A stretch of DNA of 64,000 nt from Mermis nigrescens (lineage: Eukaryota; Nematoda; Enoplea; Mermithida; Mermithidae), in contig JAVLUZ010000142.1 in NCBI GenBank assembly GCA_036768485.1, positions 5,586,729-5,650,728 on the forward strand. The letters run 5' to 3'. The position numbers and the translations under genes are program-made. Of the stretch, positions 10,871-21,700 are shown in pieces. The notes under the pieces are model-generated. The model did not search any database, was not told the DNA's origin, and was given only the letters and a program-made list of their open reading frames with translations. The stretch's first letter is position 1. Every line of letters starts with the position of its first letter.

Positions 10871-12393
10871 CCTACACCTATCTTATTGCAAATAAAAAAT
10901 AAAAAATGGGTAAAAGCCAGAAAGATTGAATAAATTTTATTTTTGAAAGTTTCCATAAGGGATCATCATTTTATGCAGGTTTACGGAAATTTCGATGTCT
11001 TAGTTTAAAATTTTGTATTTATGGCTAAAATCGAAAAACGCAGAAACATGAGAAAATGTATAACCTAACTAGGAAATGGCATCTTAAATATAGTACCTAT
11101 TGGAAGAAATACAGAACAATTTTTACCACGTTTCAAAATTCTGGTTCACACAACATCTTGAATATGGAAAAAAACGGATCCACCCCGCCGCCGCCACCCC
11201 CACAAAATCAGACCAACTAGGCCACGCCCCCTTCATTCATTGTACATTATACAGTAAATAATACTCAACGTGTGTTTGCCTTTAAAAGAGCGTAAGATGA
11301 AACTTCATTACTATGAAGTAAAATATTGCAATCACTTATAGCACCGAATCAGCGCCGCTTTGTCGCCTATACAAATCTCCTAAACCTGTCATTTTGTCTC
11401 GTTCTACTCGACACTGTGCCTAGCACTCGTGGAACTTCGCATACTGTAATTTCCATGCACCCTGTTAAAAAATGAAGTCTGATGCTTGAATTCGCTCGCG
11501 GCCGGATGTCCTTATTATTGTAACGCCCTTTTCGTCGAGCTAGATGGACGACCTTCTTCATCGAGGAATGGAACATCGATTGTTAAAAATCATCTATAAA
11601 AGACATTAGGGTAACGTCGCGACGCGACGCGAGTGACTTCCTATTTACATTGTGTTCATAGGTATAAATATTTATGGAACCTTGTGCATAATTATAATTT
11701 TTTGAATAAATGCAAATCACAAGTGTTTCAAGCTGGAGCACACGATAAACAAGCGATAAGCGAAAGTTTCACTTGAGTTCTGGCTAAAATCACTTATGTT
11801 CTGTAGCAGGCTTTCTTGAATGCTGAAAATTGATTTTCATGCACATCGTGAAATTGACTGTAATAAGACACTGGGTTGAGTCGAGAAACATATGTACGTA
11901 ATGTATGTCATTTTTTAGGGAAATCTCAGAGAAAGACTGTTCAAAAATATGATAAGGCTTAAAAGAAACAATTTCCTGTTTTACACGTGTATATTTCAAT
12001 GTCACAAAAACCGCGTGATTTTGGTTTTTTGTGACATTGGAATACATACATACATATCTAACCTTAGTTACCTATAAAGGCAGGTACATATTTGTCAGTC
12101 ACGTGTTGTACATATGTAATGTGACGTAAGGGATAACGCTGTGGACATTTTTATATAAAGGAACAAGATCAGCACTTCGGGGCTGATTTCAGCATCCTTA
12201 TTAAATATATGTTAATTTTATTTTAAGAATTAGAATACAGGAAACGACGGAATAATGATACAGACTAGATAGCCCCGACTAAACCACGACTGAACAATGA
12301 AGATTATTGTAGATATTGAGAATAGGCTTACGATAGATGAGCGGTCACAAGGTTTTAAATGGGTTCTATAAATCTTTGAAGCGATAAATCTTA
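10871..12393. other. Mostly unique AT-rich spacer
   Basis: No TE family was recognised. One segment (11340-11580, listed separately) has more balanced composition and might be exonic. Confidence 0.4.
11340..11580 (-). other. Possible host exon, unassigned
   Basis: The composition differs from the AT-rich surroundings. On the minus strand one frame runs 69 codons to a stop at 11367 (MKKVVHLARRKGRYNNKD...). A second frame reads DVPFLDEEGRPSSSTKRA, which looks more protein-like but is cut by stops. An acceptor-like TCATTTTTTAACAG sits between them. I recognise no family and cannot choose a frame. Confidence 0.25.
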
Positions 12394-12820
12394 CTAGTCT
12401 GTTCCATTCCTAACGGCCCATTTTCGCTTTACTGCTTATTACTGTAGCAGAATATTTTATAGTTTATAGTCTGTTTCACATAACTTCGTACATAAATTCT
12501 AAGAATTTTCATCGACAGTAAGCCGAGGTTTACAATAATTATATATCAGATCAATGCTATATTCCCAATCTGTCAGCTTATTGTTGGAGATAGTTTCAAA
12601 ATTTATGACCGAAGTTGTGTGAAACAGACTATACATAGGTTGTCGCCGCAGTTTATTAGATGCACAATATATTAAGCAAAGCACATTAAACATTGACAAG
12701 AAGAGTTTAAAGCAACTAGCCGCTGCAAGAACATATCTGATGAAGCCCTTTGTGCAGTAAAAAACTAATACAGTAATAAGCATTTATCGAAAATAAGCCG
12801 TTTGGATGGAACGGACTATA
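12394..12820. mobile_element. TA-inserting MITE (TAGTC(T/C)GTTCCAT ends), carrying a nested relative
   Basis: Inverted ends CTAGTCTGTTCCATTCCTAA and (reverse complement of the right end) TATAGTCCGTTCCATCCAAA define 427 bp, flanked by TA. A second member of the same group (12465-12633) sits inside it. Confidence 0.7.
12465..12633. mobile_element. Nested TA-inserting MITE, 169 bp
   Basis: Long inverted ends (about 38 bp, beginning TATAGTCTGTTTCACA) close on each other. It lies wholly inside 12394-12820, so it inserted later. Confidence 0.75.
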
Positions 12821-12880
12821 GTAGAAATGATATTCGATCTAGTGCGAACTGATCATAGGTAGCGCGTTAGCGCGTACCTA

Positions 12881-13428
12881 TAGTCTGTTTCATTTATTCG
12901 AGAGCTTTTTAGTCAATTCTTTTAAGGGCTACAGTAAGCTAAACAAGACGAATTACTGTACTCCAGCAGATCAGCTCAGTGAGGGCGAATGGTTAGAATT
13001 CTTCCATTTTTAATGCACTAATATGCCCAAATAAATTTGATTTAGGCATTAAATCAGTGCTGAAACATACTACAGTAAGTGCGCTAAACAAAAAGCTATC
13101 GGCTAGAATCGAACCCGGGTTGCTTCGACTACAAGCAAGAGGTTTTACCACTGAGCTATGCGGGAGTTCGCGGCGTTTCTTAGCATCTTAGTCGATTGTG
13201 TTTAAAGTGTCGACTCAAGATATGATGAATGCGCGATTTTTATCAGTAAATTAATTGATCTGCTGGAAGACGAGAATAAATTATGCCGCAAAAATGTTGT
13301 TGAAAAACCCGTCTCTACTACATAGCTATAGTGAGATCTAGCGACCTACAGTAAATAAGAAAGAAGGGGTTACTGTAAGCTCCGAAAACATTTGCTGAAA
13401 AAGCTCTCGGATAAATGAAACAGACTAT
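12881..13428. mobile_element. TA-inserting MITE nested in Helitron-like copy A
   Basis: Ends TATAGTCTGTTTCATTTATT and the inverse of ATAAATGAAACAGACTATA are near-perfect inverted repeats. Copy B of the host element has the uninterrupted site (GTACCTACAATATAC), whereas copy A has CCTA|TA...TA|AATATAC. This proves insertion with a TA duplication, as for Tc1/mariner-type elements. Confidence 0.88.
13088..13165 (-). other. tRNA-like sequence with pol III A and B boxes
   Basis: On the minus strand TAGCTCAGTGG is a perfect A box (TRGYNNANNGG) and GGTTCGATTCT a near-perfect B box. Between them TTGCTT-GTAGTCG-AAGCAA makes an anticodon-like arm with a 7-nt loop. The acceptor and T stems do not pair well, so this is not a functional tRNA. 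It is more likely a tRNA-derived module captured by, or forming the core of, the MITE at 12881-13428. Confidence 0.6.
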
Positions 13429-14679
13429 ATAATATACTTGGGTACCCCTAACACCTGTGCACCCCCTACAGCTATAACGGGACACTTCTGGAAGGTGCGG
13501 TTTTTATTTAAAAGAAAGATAATAAAAAAATTCGCTGCCTGTGTTTTTTTGTTTTTCTTGAAACTCAAAACTGACTGTGTAAAGAAGGTGTAAAGTTTTT
13601 GTGTAACGTTATAACATAGGACAAATTTTGGGACATTTATAATGCGGCATGTGGACAACTGAGTATTGATGACTCGAAGAATTGAACAGCATAGGATAAT
13701 AGAGGGATGAATTGTACAGATGGCACTTTTTTTGTTTTTTGAAATTCGCATTAGTTATCGAATGGCAGTGTAAAGAGTGCGAAAATCTAGGGGTGAAAAA
13801 GCACTTTTTGGTCGAGTTTTCAACCTGCTTATGTCTGATACTAACTCCGGTTATGAGTTTTTTGAAATGTTTTCTGACAGAAATGTAGAGCGGATCAAGG
13901 GCTACATTCTGCATATAAGCAAAGTCTGTCTACGCTCTATGGTGAGTTAGATCCTGTGGTTTAAAGTTTACACTCTAGTGGATGGTGTAAAAATCGGATT
14001 TTAACTAAGATTTCTCTGCCAAATTTTCCCGCTTATGAGTCAGGGTAAATTGAATACATCAGTAATAAAGTGCTCCTCAGGGGCTACACATCGCAGCAAA
14101 CTGCATTTAAAAAACGCAATATTGAGTTATTTATGGGGGTGTAAAGTTCGAAATCAGAGGTAAAAAATGGGCGAAAAAACACGTTTTTTCCAAATTTTGA
14201 TTAATAAATCATACCAAATAATTTTTGCAAGAGAATTTTGGCACACAGGAATGTACTACGATTTAAAAGCTACAAATTGTACCAAACCGAATTTCTTTAA
14301 ACTCAATGGGGAGTTCGGTACGGAATTTTAAAGTTTACAGTGTTCTAAATGATGGAAAATACGTTTTTGTTGCGTTTTTTGTTCGCCACTTTCTCCGTCC
14401 AGAAGTCGGGATAAGTCTAATAGAATAAAAATAAAGTGCTTTATATCGGGTGCATGTCAAAGCAAATTGTCTATACATTAATATTTAGCGAGTGTAAAGT
14501 CAAAATTTTGGTGTTTAAAATGCGTTTCTGTCTTGTTTTTTCTGCCTGCTTCTCCGGTTACGAGTCAGGGACACGTTTATCAAGTCTAGAAATGGACCAG
14601 GAACCAAATTTGATATGCCAGTCTGGCGCATATGTTTACACTCTACAGTGTTGTAAATGTGGTTTACACCAATTGTTAG

Positions 14680-15800
14680 TTTGCCCATAGAACATTATGG
14701 AGACTTAATTTTTTCCATAAATATCAATCGTGATATCGGAACAATATCAAAATTACGAATCTGACCAAAATCTTCTTTACACTAGGTGTTTACATGAAGT
14801 TTACACTACATATGTATTTATCTTCGTTTTTGAGCATTCCAGAAACCTAATTTTTTCCTGGAGTCTAGAAATTTTCAAAGAATCAAATGTGAGACGTCAC
14901 GTAGGTGCGTTTGTTTACATCCAACAGTGATGTAAAGTAGTTTACACTCATTGTTTATTTGTCCTCAGACCATTGTAGACATGCAATTTTTTCATAAATG
15001 TTGATAATAACATCCGAGTAATATCAGATTTACAAATCGGAATAAAATCCTCTTTACACTAGGCGGTTGTGTAAAGTTTACACTGCTAATTAATCTTCGT
15101 TCTAGAGCTTTGCGAAAAACCTGAATTTTTTGCCGAAATCTGAAAATTTACATGGAATCAAATAAGGGACGTCAGCTGGGCGCGTTTGCTTACACTCAAC
15201 AGTGATGTAAAGTGGTTTATCTTCGTTCTAGAGCTTTGCAAAAACCTAAATTTTTTGCCGATATCTTAAAATTTACATGGAATCAAATAAGGGACGTCAG
15301 CTGAGCGCGTTTGTTTACACTCAACAGTGATGTAAAGTGGTTTACATCTGTGTCTATTTGTCATTAAACCGTTATGGAGACGTAATTTTTTCATGAATGT
15401 TGATCGTAATATCCGAGTAATATCGAATTTACAAATCCGACTAAAATCTTCTTTACACTCGTTGCTAGTGTAAAGTTTACACTATATAATAAGCTTCATT
15501 CTAGAGCCTCAACGGTAACTTATTTTTTCTTTAAAGTCGTAAAATATACATGGAAACAGATGTGATACGTCTGCTAGGGGCGCATGAAGAGTAGTGTAAA
15601 GTGATTAACACCTAATGTTAATTTGTTCTTAGAACAATATAGAGGTTTCATTTCTTAATAAATGCTGATCGTTATATCAGAGCAATATCGGAATTATTAA
15701 TCCCACTAAAATTCTTTACACTCTTGTGTAAAGTTTAAAATGTAAATTAAGTTGAGCTCTAGAAAGTTTTGGAAGCATATTTCTTTACAGGATGTTCTAC
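14680..15800 (+). repeat. Tandem array of ~270-bp GTGTAAAG monomers
   Basis: Successive units start near 14691, 14970, 15369 and 15634 with a TTTTTTCATAAATGTTGAT-type word, then TTCTTTACACTAGG, GTGTAAAGTTTACAC and CAACAGTGATGTAAAGT. One unit holds an extra ~115-bp local duplication (15218-15342 repeats 15095-15217). The motif GTGTAAA-G-TTTACAC is a perfect palindrome. The array is inverted and conserved in copy B. Confidence 0.8.
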
Positions 15801-15946
15801 GTAACATAAGAATTACTAATCAGAATGTTTGTTTCCTCTACAACTAGTAGCTTTGTAAAGTTTAAACCATTCAATTATTAGAAGAACCGCACAGTAAATG
15901 AAATCTAGTATTGTATTTTCAAATCTTGCTAATTAAAAGTGGGGTA

Positions 15947-16732
15947 CTAGCAAAGAAAATGCTCCGATGGAACAAAAAAGGGGAATATACTCGGGATTGT
16001 GAATTATCGAGGATGTAAAAGGAGGGGACTAGGAAAAATCTCCCTATGTTATATGCCAAGAATCGCAAAATATGTAAAAAATCAGACTTTCTCAAACAAT
16101 GCCAAAAATCGAAGTATATTCTGCGGCCTTTGAAAAATGTAAAAGTTTAGTAAACAGTTGTTGTAGACATGTGTAAAAGAGTATCTACATAAGGTCTGTT
16201 GCACGTCAGCTTCCGTGTTTCCTACTGCTTTGAATCAACAATATCATCGATTGTCTTGAATGCATCGATATGTACTATTTCATTCAATTCGCTTAGCTAC
16301 TGCATTGCTAATTCGCTGCTTTTTTCAATCAATTTTTTGGTAATTTGAATATTGCTTGCACTTTGACACTTAGAATGGCTGTATCCACTAAGTGACATGC
16401 TTAGTAATAATGAAATACAGCATTTCACTTTCAGTCACATTATTAAGCAACTCAAAGTTGAATGAAGTCTGCAAAAAGTTGCATTACGTAATATGCTTTT
16501 AGGATATTATGTCAATCAGAAAAAATTATTTTAAAAGAATACGTCAGCTGGGACGCAGAATAAACTTCGATTTTTGGCATTGTTTAGAGAAAGTCTGATT
16601 TTTTACATATTTTGCGATTCTTGGCATATAACATAGGGAGATTTTTCCTAGTCCCCTCCTTTTACATCCTCGATAATTCACAATCCCAAGTATATTCCCT
16701 TTTTTCTTCCATCGGAGCATTTTCTTTGCTAG
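15947..16732. repeat. Terminal imperfect palindrome of Helitron-like copy A
   Basis: Arms of about 165 bp (CTAGCAAAGAAAATGCTCCG ... and its inverse) enclose about 450 bp. The same block ends copies B (56458-57260) and C (62642-63513). It could be an independent TIR MITE, but in all three cases it occupies the same terminal position. Confidence 0.75.
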
Positions 16733-17139
16733 TTATAATATGAACGTAGGCAACGTTAGAGCTATGACTATCAAATAAATGAGCTAGCGACAAAAAACAA
16801 TAAAAGTGAATAAACTACATAGTTAGCATAAATCATTAATCATGTAGACTTTGGCTGCTTTCAGGTGAAACTAGTAGCTTTGAGTATGTAGGTACGTAGA
16901 CTATACCTAAACATTTCGTTACACATATGTATAACAGGGATGTGTTGATGGGATCCCGCATCCAAAGTTGGTCATCTCCTTCCGTCATAAGTCAGAAAAA
17001 TTTTGATCCAATTTAATTTTTGCTGAAAACTTGCGTTTTTTACCATTTTTCTGTGCTTTTTGCTATTGTTAGCCAAAAATGTGAGTCATTTATCCATCTA
17101 AAAATAACCGTAGATTTTCGCTGAATTTTTGAGCCTTTA

Positions 17140-17690
17140 TGTAACTGCGAGAGTTACACGTTTAGGCGAACATGCCTTAGCAGTTCGCAATAGCCATTAC
17201 ATAGCCAATACTAGTAGCTGTCTATGACGGTGCACTGTGGGCTATGCCTTCGGTCTTCCCATTATTTTCCCAAACTTTCAATAATAAAAAACATTTAGAT
17301 ACTTGTCCGGTATCGTAGAGTTAAGTGTATGATAATAGTAATTGTTTAATGCATACCGCTCGTGTAATCGATAACATTCGATCTGAGATAAAAGTTTATC
17401 AGTATTACGTTAATTTGATTGTTGTTTTTATTGTACTGTAATGGCCCTTGAGGCCAGTGTAAGGAAGGTCGTGTTAGTTTTTTGGCTTGTTTGGTTTTTT
17501 CGTTGGTCGGTGATTCTCGACTGTACATAGTCATTTTTCTTTTGCGTATTTGTTTTCCCGGCTATAGGCCGTGTGTTATTCGTTGAATAAAAATATAGAA
17601 AACCAACCCAGTGGTTTTGGATATACCGAGGGTTAGGTCGGCCATCATCCCTTCGTCGAGGACTTCCACCCATCTAGTGGACTGATAGGT
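17140..17690 (+). repeat. Candidate 5' LTR of the gypsy element
   Basis: It starts TGTAACTGCGAGAGTTACA, an inverted-repeat LTR-like start, has AATAAAA at 17584-17590 as a possible poly(A) signal, and precedes a long untranslated leader. No second copy exists within the window and the right boundary and primer-binding site could not be fixed, so the call rests on position and these features only. Confidence 0.35.
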
Positions 17691-18787
17691 AAATTCCGTA
17701 TGATAGTTTATTTTCATTCGAAAATCATAATTTATTTCTCAAGCCTAAAAATTGATCAAAACTATTATCTAATCTTTAGGGATGATTGATCAGCATAGAG
17801 CTCGTTGTTGTTGTTTTCATTGTTCAGCGTGCTACACAAATTAGGAACCAAAAACATTTCTGATCAGGTACTGATTGAAAATAAGTTAAATTACAACTTG
17901 AGCTTGAGATAGGTCAACTGACCTCCGCGGCAAATTCCGAGACTAGGTAGGTAGCCTTAGGTCTTAGGGCGTAGCTGCTGAGATCACCCGACGAAAAGCA
18001 GCCAGCAATATTAGGGCTGAGGGGATCGAAGCCGTAAGGTCTGTAAGGGTCCAAAGATCGAAAGCCTTAGAGCCGCGCGATCGGGGCCAGCACTAAGCGC
18101 AGACTTAAGTACCTACGTACCTAGGTAAATCTCGAAGGCAAATGCTAGTCGTCGTACCTGTGATGATTCTTTAGCACACAGAGCGAACCGGCTACATTTA
18201 CATTGGATGTTCCCTCCTTTAGGCTGCTAGCTACAGCCGAGCTGATCAATCATCGTAAAATTATTTTTCGATCCAAAAATTTATCATTTTGGTCATCTAA
18301 AAATGTGTAACGTTTCGTTCACCTTTGTTGTCGTATCGACCGCGATCGTGGCAGTGCGCAATTTAAGTAAGCGTCCGTGGTAAAGATTTTGTGTATCGTG
18401 GTAAAGTCATCATTATTTTTCTATTTCCGTCGAAATTTTCATCGACGAAGGCAGCTCTCACGCTCGCATTTTTCTATAAACGTCGACCCACAGGCGACGA
18501 CTCATCATTTTTCTCTCTTGACGACGAAATTCCGTCATTTGGGTGTTTACCTACCTGTTTTTCTAACCACGTACACGTTTTTGCGCGTTAGGCTTAGTCC
18601 TACCTGTTTTCGATCATTTCACGTCTGGTATATCTTACTTCACGTAAGGAAGTACTATTTACGTGAAAAAACCTGTTTTTCGGATCGACAAAGGCCAAAT
18701 TCGAAACATTTATTTTGGGAATAATTTCGACGTACTGAAATTTATTTTACCCAAGGTCACATTTTTCGACATTTTTGATATCTAAAA

Positions 18788-21700
18788 ATGGCAGGAAAAA
18801 AGGTTTTGCGGACACCGCCCGCTAAATTGAAAAAACCTTCTACGCCACCTGTTTCAGCTCGCCAATTACCTACTGCGCCTGTTGACTCTAATAGCGCGTG
18901 TAATTCTGCGAGTAATGACACAATTACGAGAGACGTAACGACTAAGGCGAATAATGATAAATTACCCGCGTCATTACATGCCGCGAGTAATACACAGTCC
19001 GAAGACGAATTATCATTGAGTACCATGCGATCTCGCATTAATCACTTTTCGCTAACTAGATCGGATCCTAATATTGACAATTCATCAAGTCACACAATGA
19101 TCGATAATACGACTACCATTAACACGGCAAATAATCCTGAAACCAGTTCGGAACGCGAAAATCACGATTCTGACGTAGAGAGTAATCATAGTCGCTGCAT
19201 GAATGCCGACCAAGAGCGTGCTAATGCTAATGCGACTAATGATCTCCTTTTGAAAGCTCTACAAGCTATTCATTTACAATTTTCGGATCTTTCTACGCGC
19301 TTTGAACAAGATAAAAAGGCAAATGCAGATGAAATGCGTAAACTGCGTTTGGAGCTAAGCACTATGCTTAAACCCCAACCAGTTCTGAATCGCATAGAAA
19401 CTAATGTAGCTGAGCGCGTTAACCACTCAATCGATAGCGCAAATTCTTCTGAATTCAATGCGCAAAGTGCAAATCGTGCGCAAAGTACGCATAGGGCATC
19501 TTCACTGTTGTCTACTAGCAACAGAGCATCGAATTCACGCTCACCTTCAGAAACTATTCCTGAAAATACCTCTCAAAGTTGTACAAATCGCGCGCCGGAA
19601 ATCTGTAATTTGTCACAGAATCCTGTAAACACGGGTTTGCAAACAGTGCAAAACTCGGGTTTTTCGGAGAATATACCTACGATTTTGCAGCCGTCGGTAT
19701 CGATTTCGCAGACGTCGCGATCTCGGCCGTCGCTGCCATTAAATCGTAATGCGCCTTCCTTCGTACCTAATCCTTCTATTGCGACTTCGCAGCAGCAACT
19801 TAATCCACCACCGCTGCAGTATTTTCCACCTCAAGGAGAAATCTTACCCAATAATTATGTACCTAACCCTATAAACGTGGAAATACCACCTAATAATCCT
19901 ATCTTGCATTCTTCTAATATCGAAATGCAACCGGTTGAGATAAATCTATCTGGCATTAACACCGAATCTGCACCTCCACCTGAATCGTCTAGTAGCAAAA
20001 AGCATGTCAAATTCTCTGACGACAGCTCATCTAACAGCTATGATCGCCCACGCAGCCGTCGCTCGCGTCGCAAATCTCGATCGCGCAGACGACGTCATAG
20101 GCATAGTTCAGGTTCTTCATCTGAAAGCTCGCGTGGTGATTCGCGTCTCGCTGATTCCTTGAATCGCGGACCATTTTTGCAGCAAATGCAATTTGCAATT
20201 GCTAATAAAAAATTTTTTGATGGCGATAAATCGGATATGAAAGCATATTTTGCGGAATTTGAATCGCTTGCCAATACCTATGATATTGACAAAGCTGATC
20301 GTTTAAAATTCGCTACTGGATTTCTTGATCCTTATGCTTTGCGTTTATACCGTTCGTTACCTGCTGACATACAACAATCGTATTCAAAAACGAAACAAGC
20401 GCTAATAACCGAATTTTGTCCTATGGACACCGGTGCGCTCTTTAATCGTTTTTTGTCACACAAACAGCAGCCTAACGAATCGGTTAAAGCTTATTATCTC
20501 TCGCTTCGCGAAGAGTTAATTAAATCGGATCCCTATCTTGAAGTTGACTCGCCACATTTCAATAATCTAATGCGACATCAACTAAAACAAGGTTTATTAC
20601 CACACATTTCGAAAGAGGCATATCATAAAAAACCTAGAGCATCATTAGCTGAATTTTTGGACAATGCGCTTAGCGCTGAATTTGCTAATAAAGAATTTGA
20701 GGATAAAAAGGCAGTAACGCCTTACGTATCGGTAACAGCTGCTCCAGTAGGCAGCGTAGTACCTAAAGATACTCCTCGCGCATCTAATCAAAATGATCCA
20801 AATCGTTCACGTCATAAAACGTTTCATCGCTCATCGCGTGCTGAGAAACCAGAAAGTTCTTCTCGTAAATATTGCACCTTTTGCAAACGCATAGGTCACA
20901 TTTATGAGGAATGCTTCACGCGTCAAAGGCAAGAAACGTCTAATAATGCTAATTTTAATAATCAAGCTGATCGGAATACTAATTCTATGGCTCGCAATCG
21001 CAGCCAATCGCGTTCTTTTTCGCGACGAAATCGTTCGCCATCGCGTTCGAATTCGCAGAATAGGCATCGTTCTCAATCACGTTATCGTAATTCTAGTCAA
21101 CATCGCTCATTTAACTATGCGAATAATGATAATCGCTTTGAATCAAAGCAATCACGATCGAATTTTCGGCAAAATCGTAATGATTATTACCAAAATTCGC
21201 GCGCCAATTATCAAAATTCGCGTTATGATAATCGTTATAATAACCAATCGCGCCAAAATACACCTTTCGTGCAATTTCCAAACGAACAACGTGGAACATA
21301 CTATAACTCGAACTATCGCAACGATAATAATTTCAATCGCCCGTATGTCACATACACTGCAGATAACCAGCCCACCATGAATGCGCCCCCACCGCAGCCA
21401 ACCCCTACATCTCCTCATGATGTAAACACGGTTACTGCGAAAGGGCCAGAATCTAGCGCGCGTCCTAATTTATTCGCGTCGCAAGAATTTCTCGAAGAGT
21501 ACGAACGTTTACAACGTCGTCTTGCAACTTACGAGAAAATAAATCTACCTCCGTCTAACATCTTAGATCCTAATATTCCTATTGTAAGTCACGCTGGAAC
21601 AAATTTACCCACTATTCTCGTTAAAGTTCATGGCGTTGAGGTACCTGCTCTCATAGATACAGGTTCACAGGTCACCATGATGACCACATCTGCATTCTTG

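Larger units (their letters stand above)
12853..16732 (+). mobile_element. Helitron-like element, copy A
   Basis: It begins A|TCATAGGTAGCGCG with an immediate hairpin (TAGGTAGCGCG...CGCGTACCTA) and ends CTTTGCTAG|T, matching the Helitron rule of 5' TC and 3' CTRR inserted between A and T. The body holds GTGTAAAG-rich tandem monomers, and the last 786 bp are an imperfect palindrome. Copy B (56458-59802, minus) is collinear over its whole length except for the MITE at 12881-13428. There is no Rep/helicase ORF. One difference from canonical Helitrons is that the obvious hairpin is at the TC end, so a helentron/HINE-type assignment is possible. Confidence 0.55.

Noticed and set aside
13088..13165. 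Functional tRNA gene
   Set aside because: The A and B boxes are present, but acceptor and T stems do not pair and it lies inside a MITE.
14436..14690. ORF repeated on the minus strand at 58526-58768
   Set aside because: Conserved only because both lie in copies of the same Helitron-like element. The reading frame is not preserved better than the DNA.
14680..15800. CRISPR-like array
   Set aside because: The repeat units are ~270 bp, diverged and partly palindromic in eukaryotic DNA; they are satellite-like monomers, not repeat-spacer units.
17687..17720. Primer-binding site beginning TGG
   Set aside because: Several TGG words lie near the LTR-like end, but none could be matched to a tRNA 3' end with confidence.
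18377..18724. 115-residue ORF upstream of gag
   Set aside because: It lies in the untranslated leader, has no domain, and overlaps another frame; treated as chance.
20831..21418. Several frames of 80-158 codons on both strands over Gag
   Set aside because: Shadows of the RS-rich, biased codons of the gag frame.
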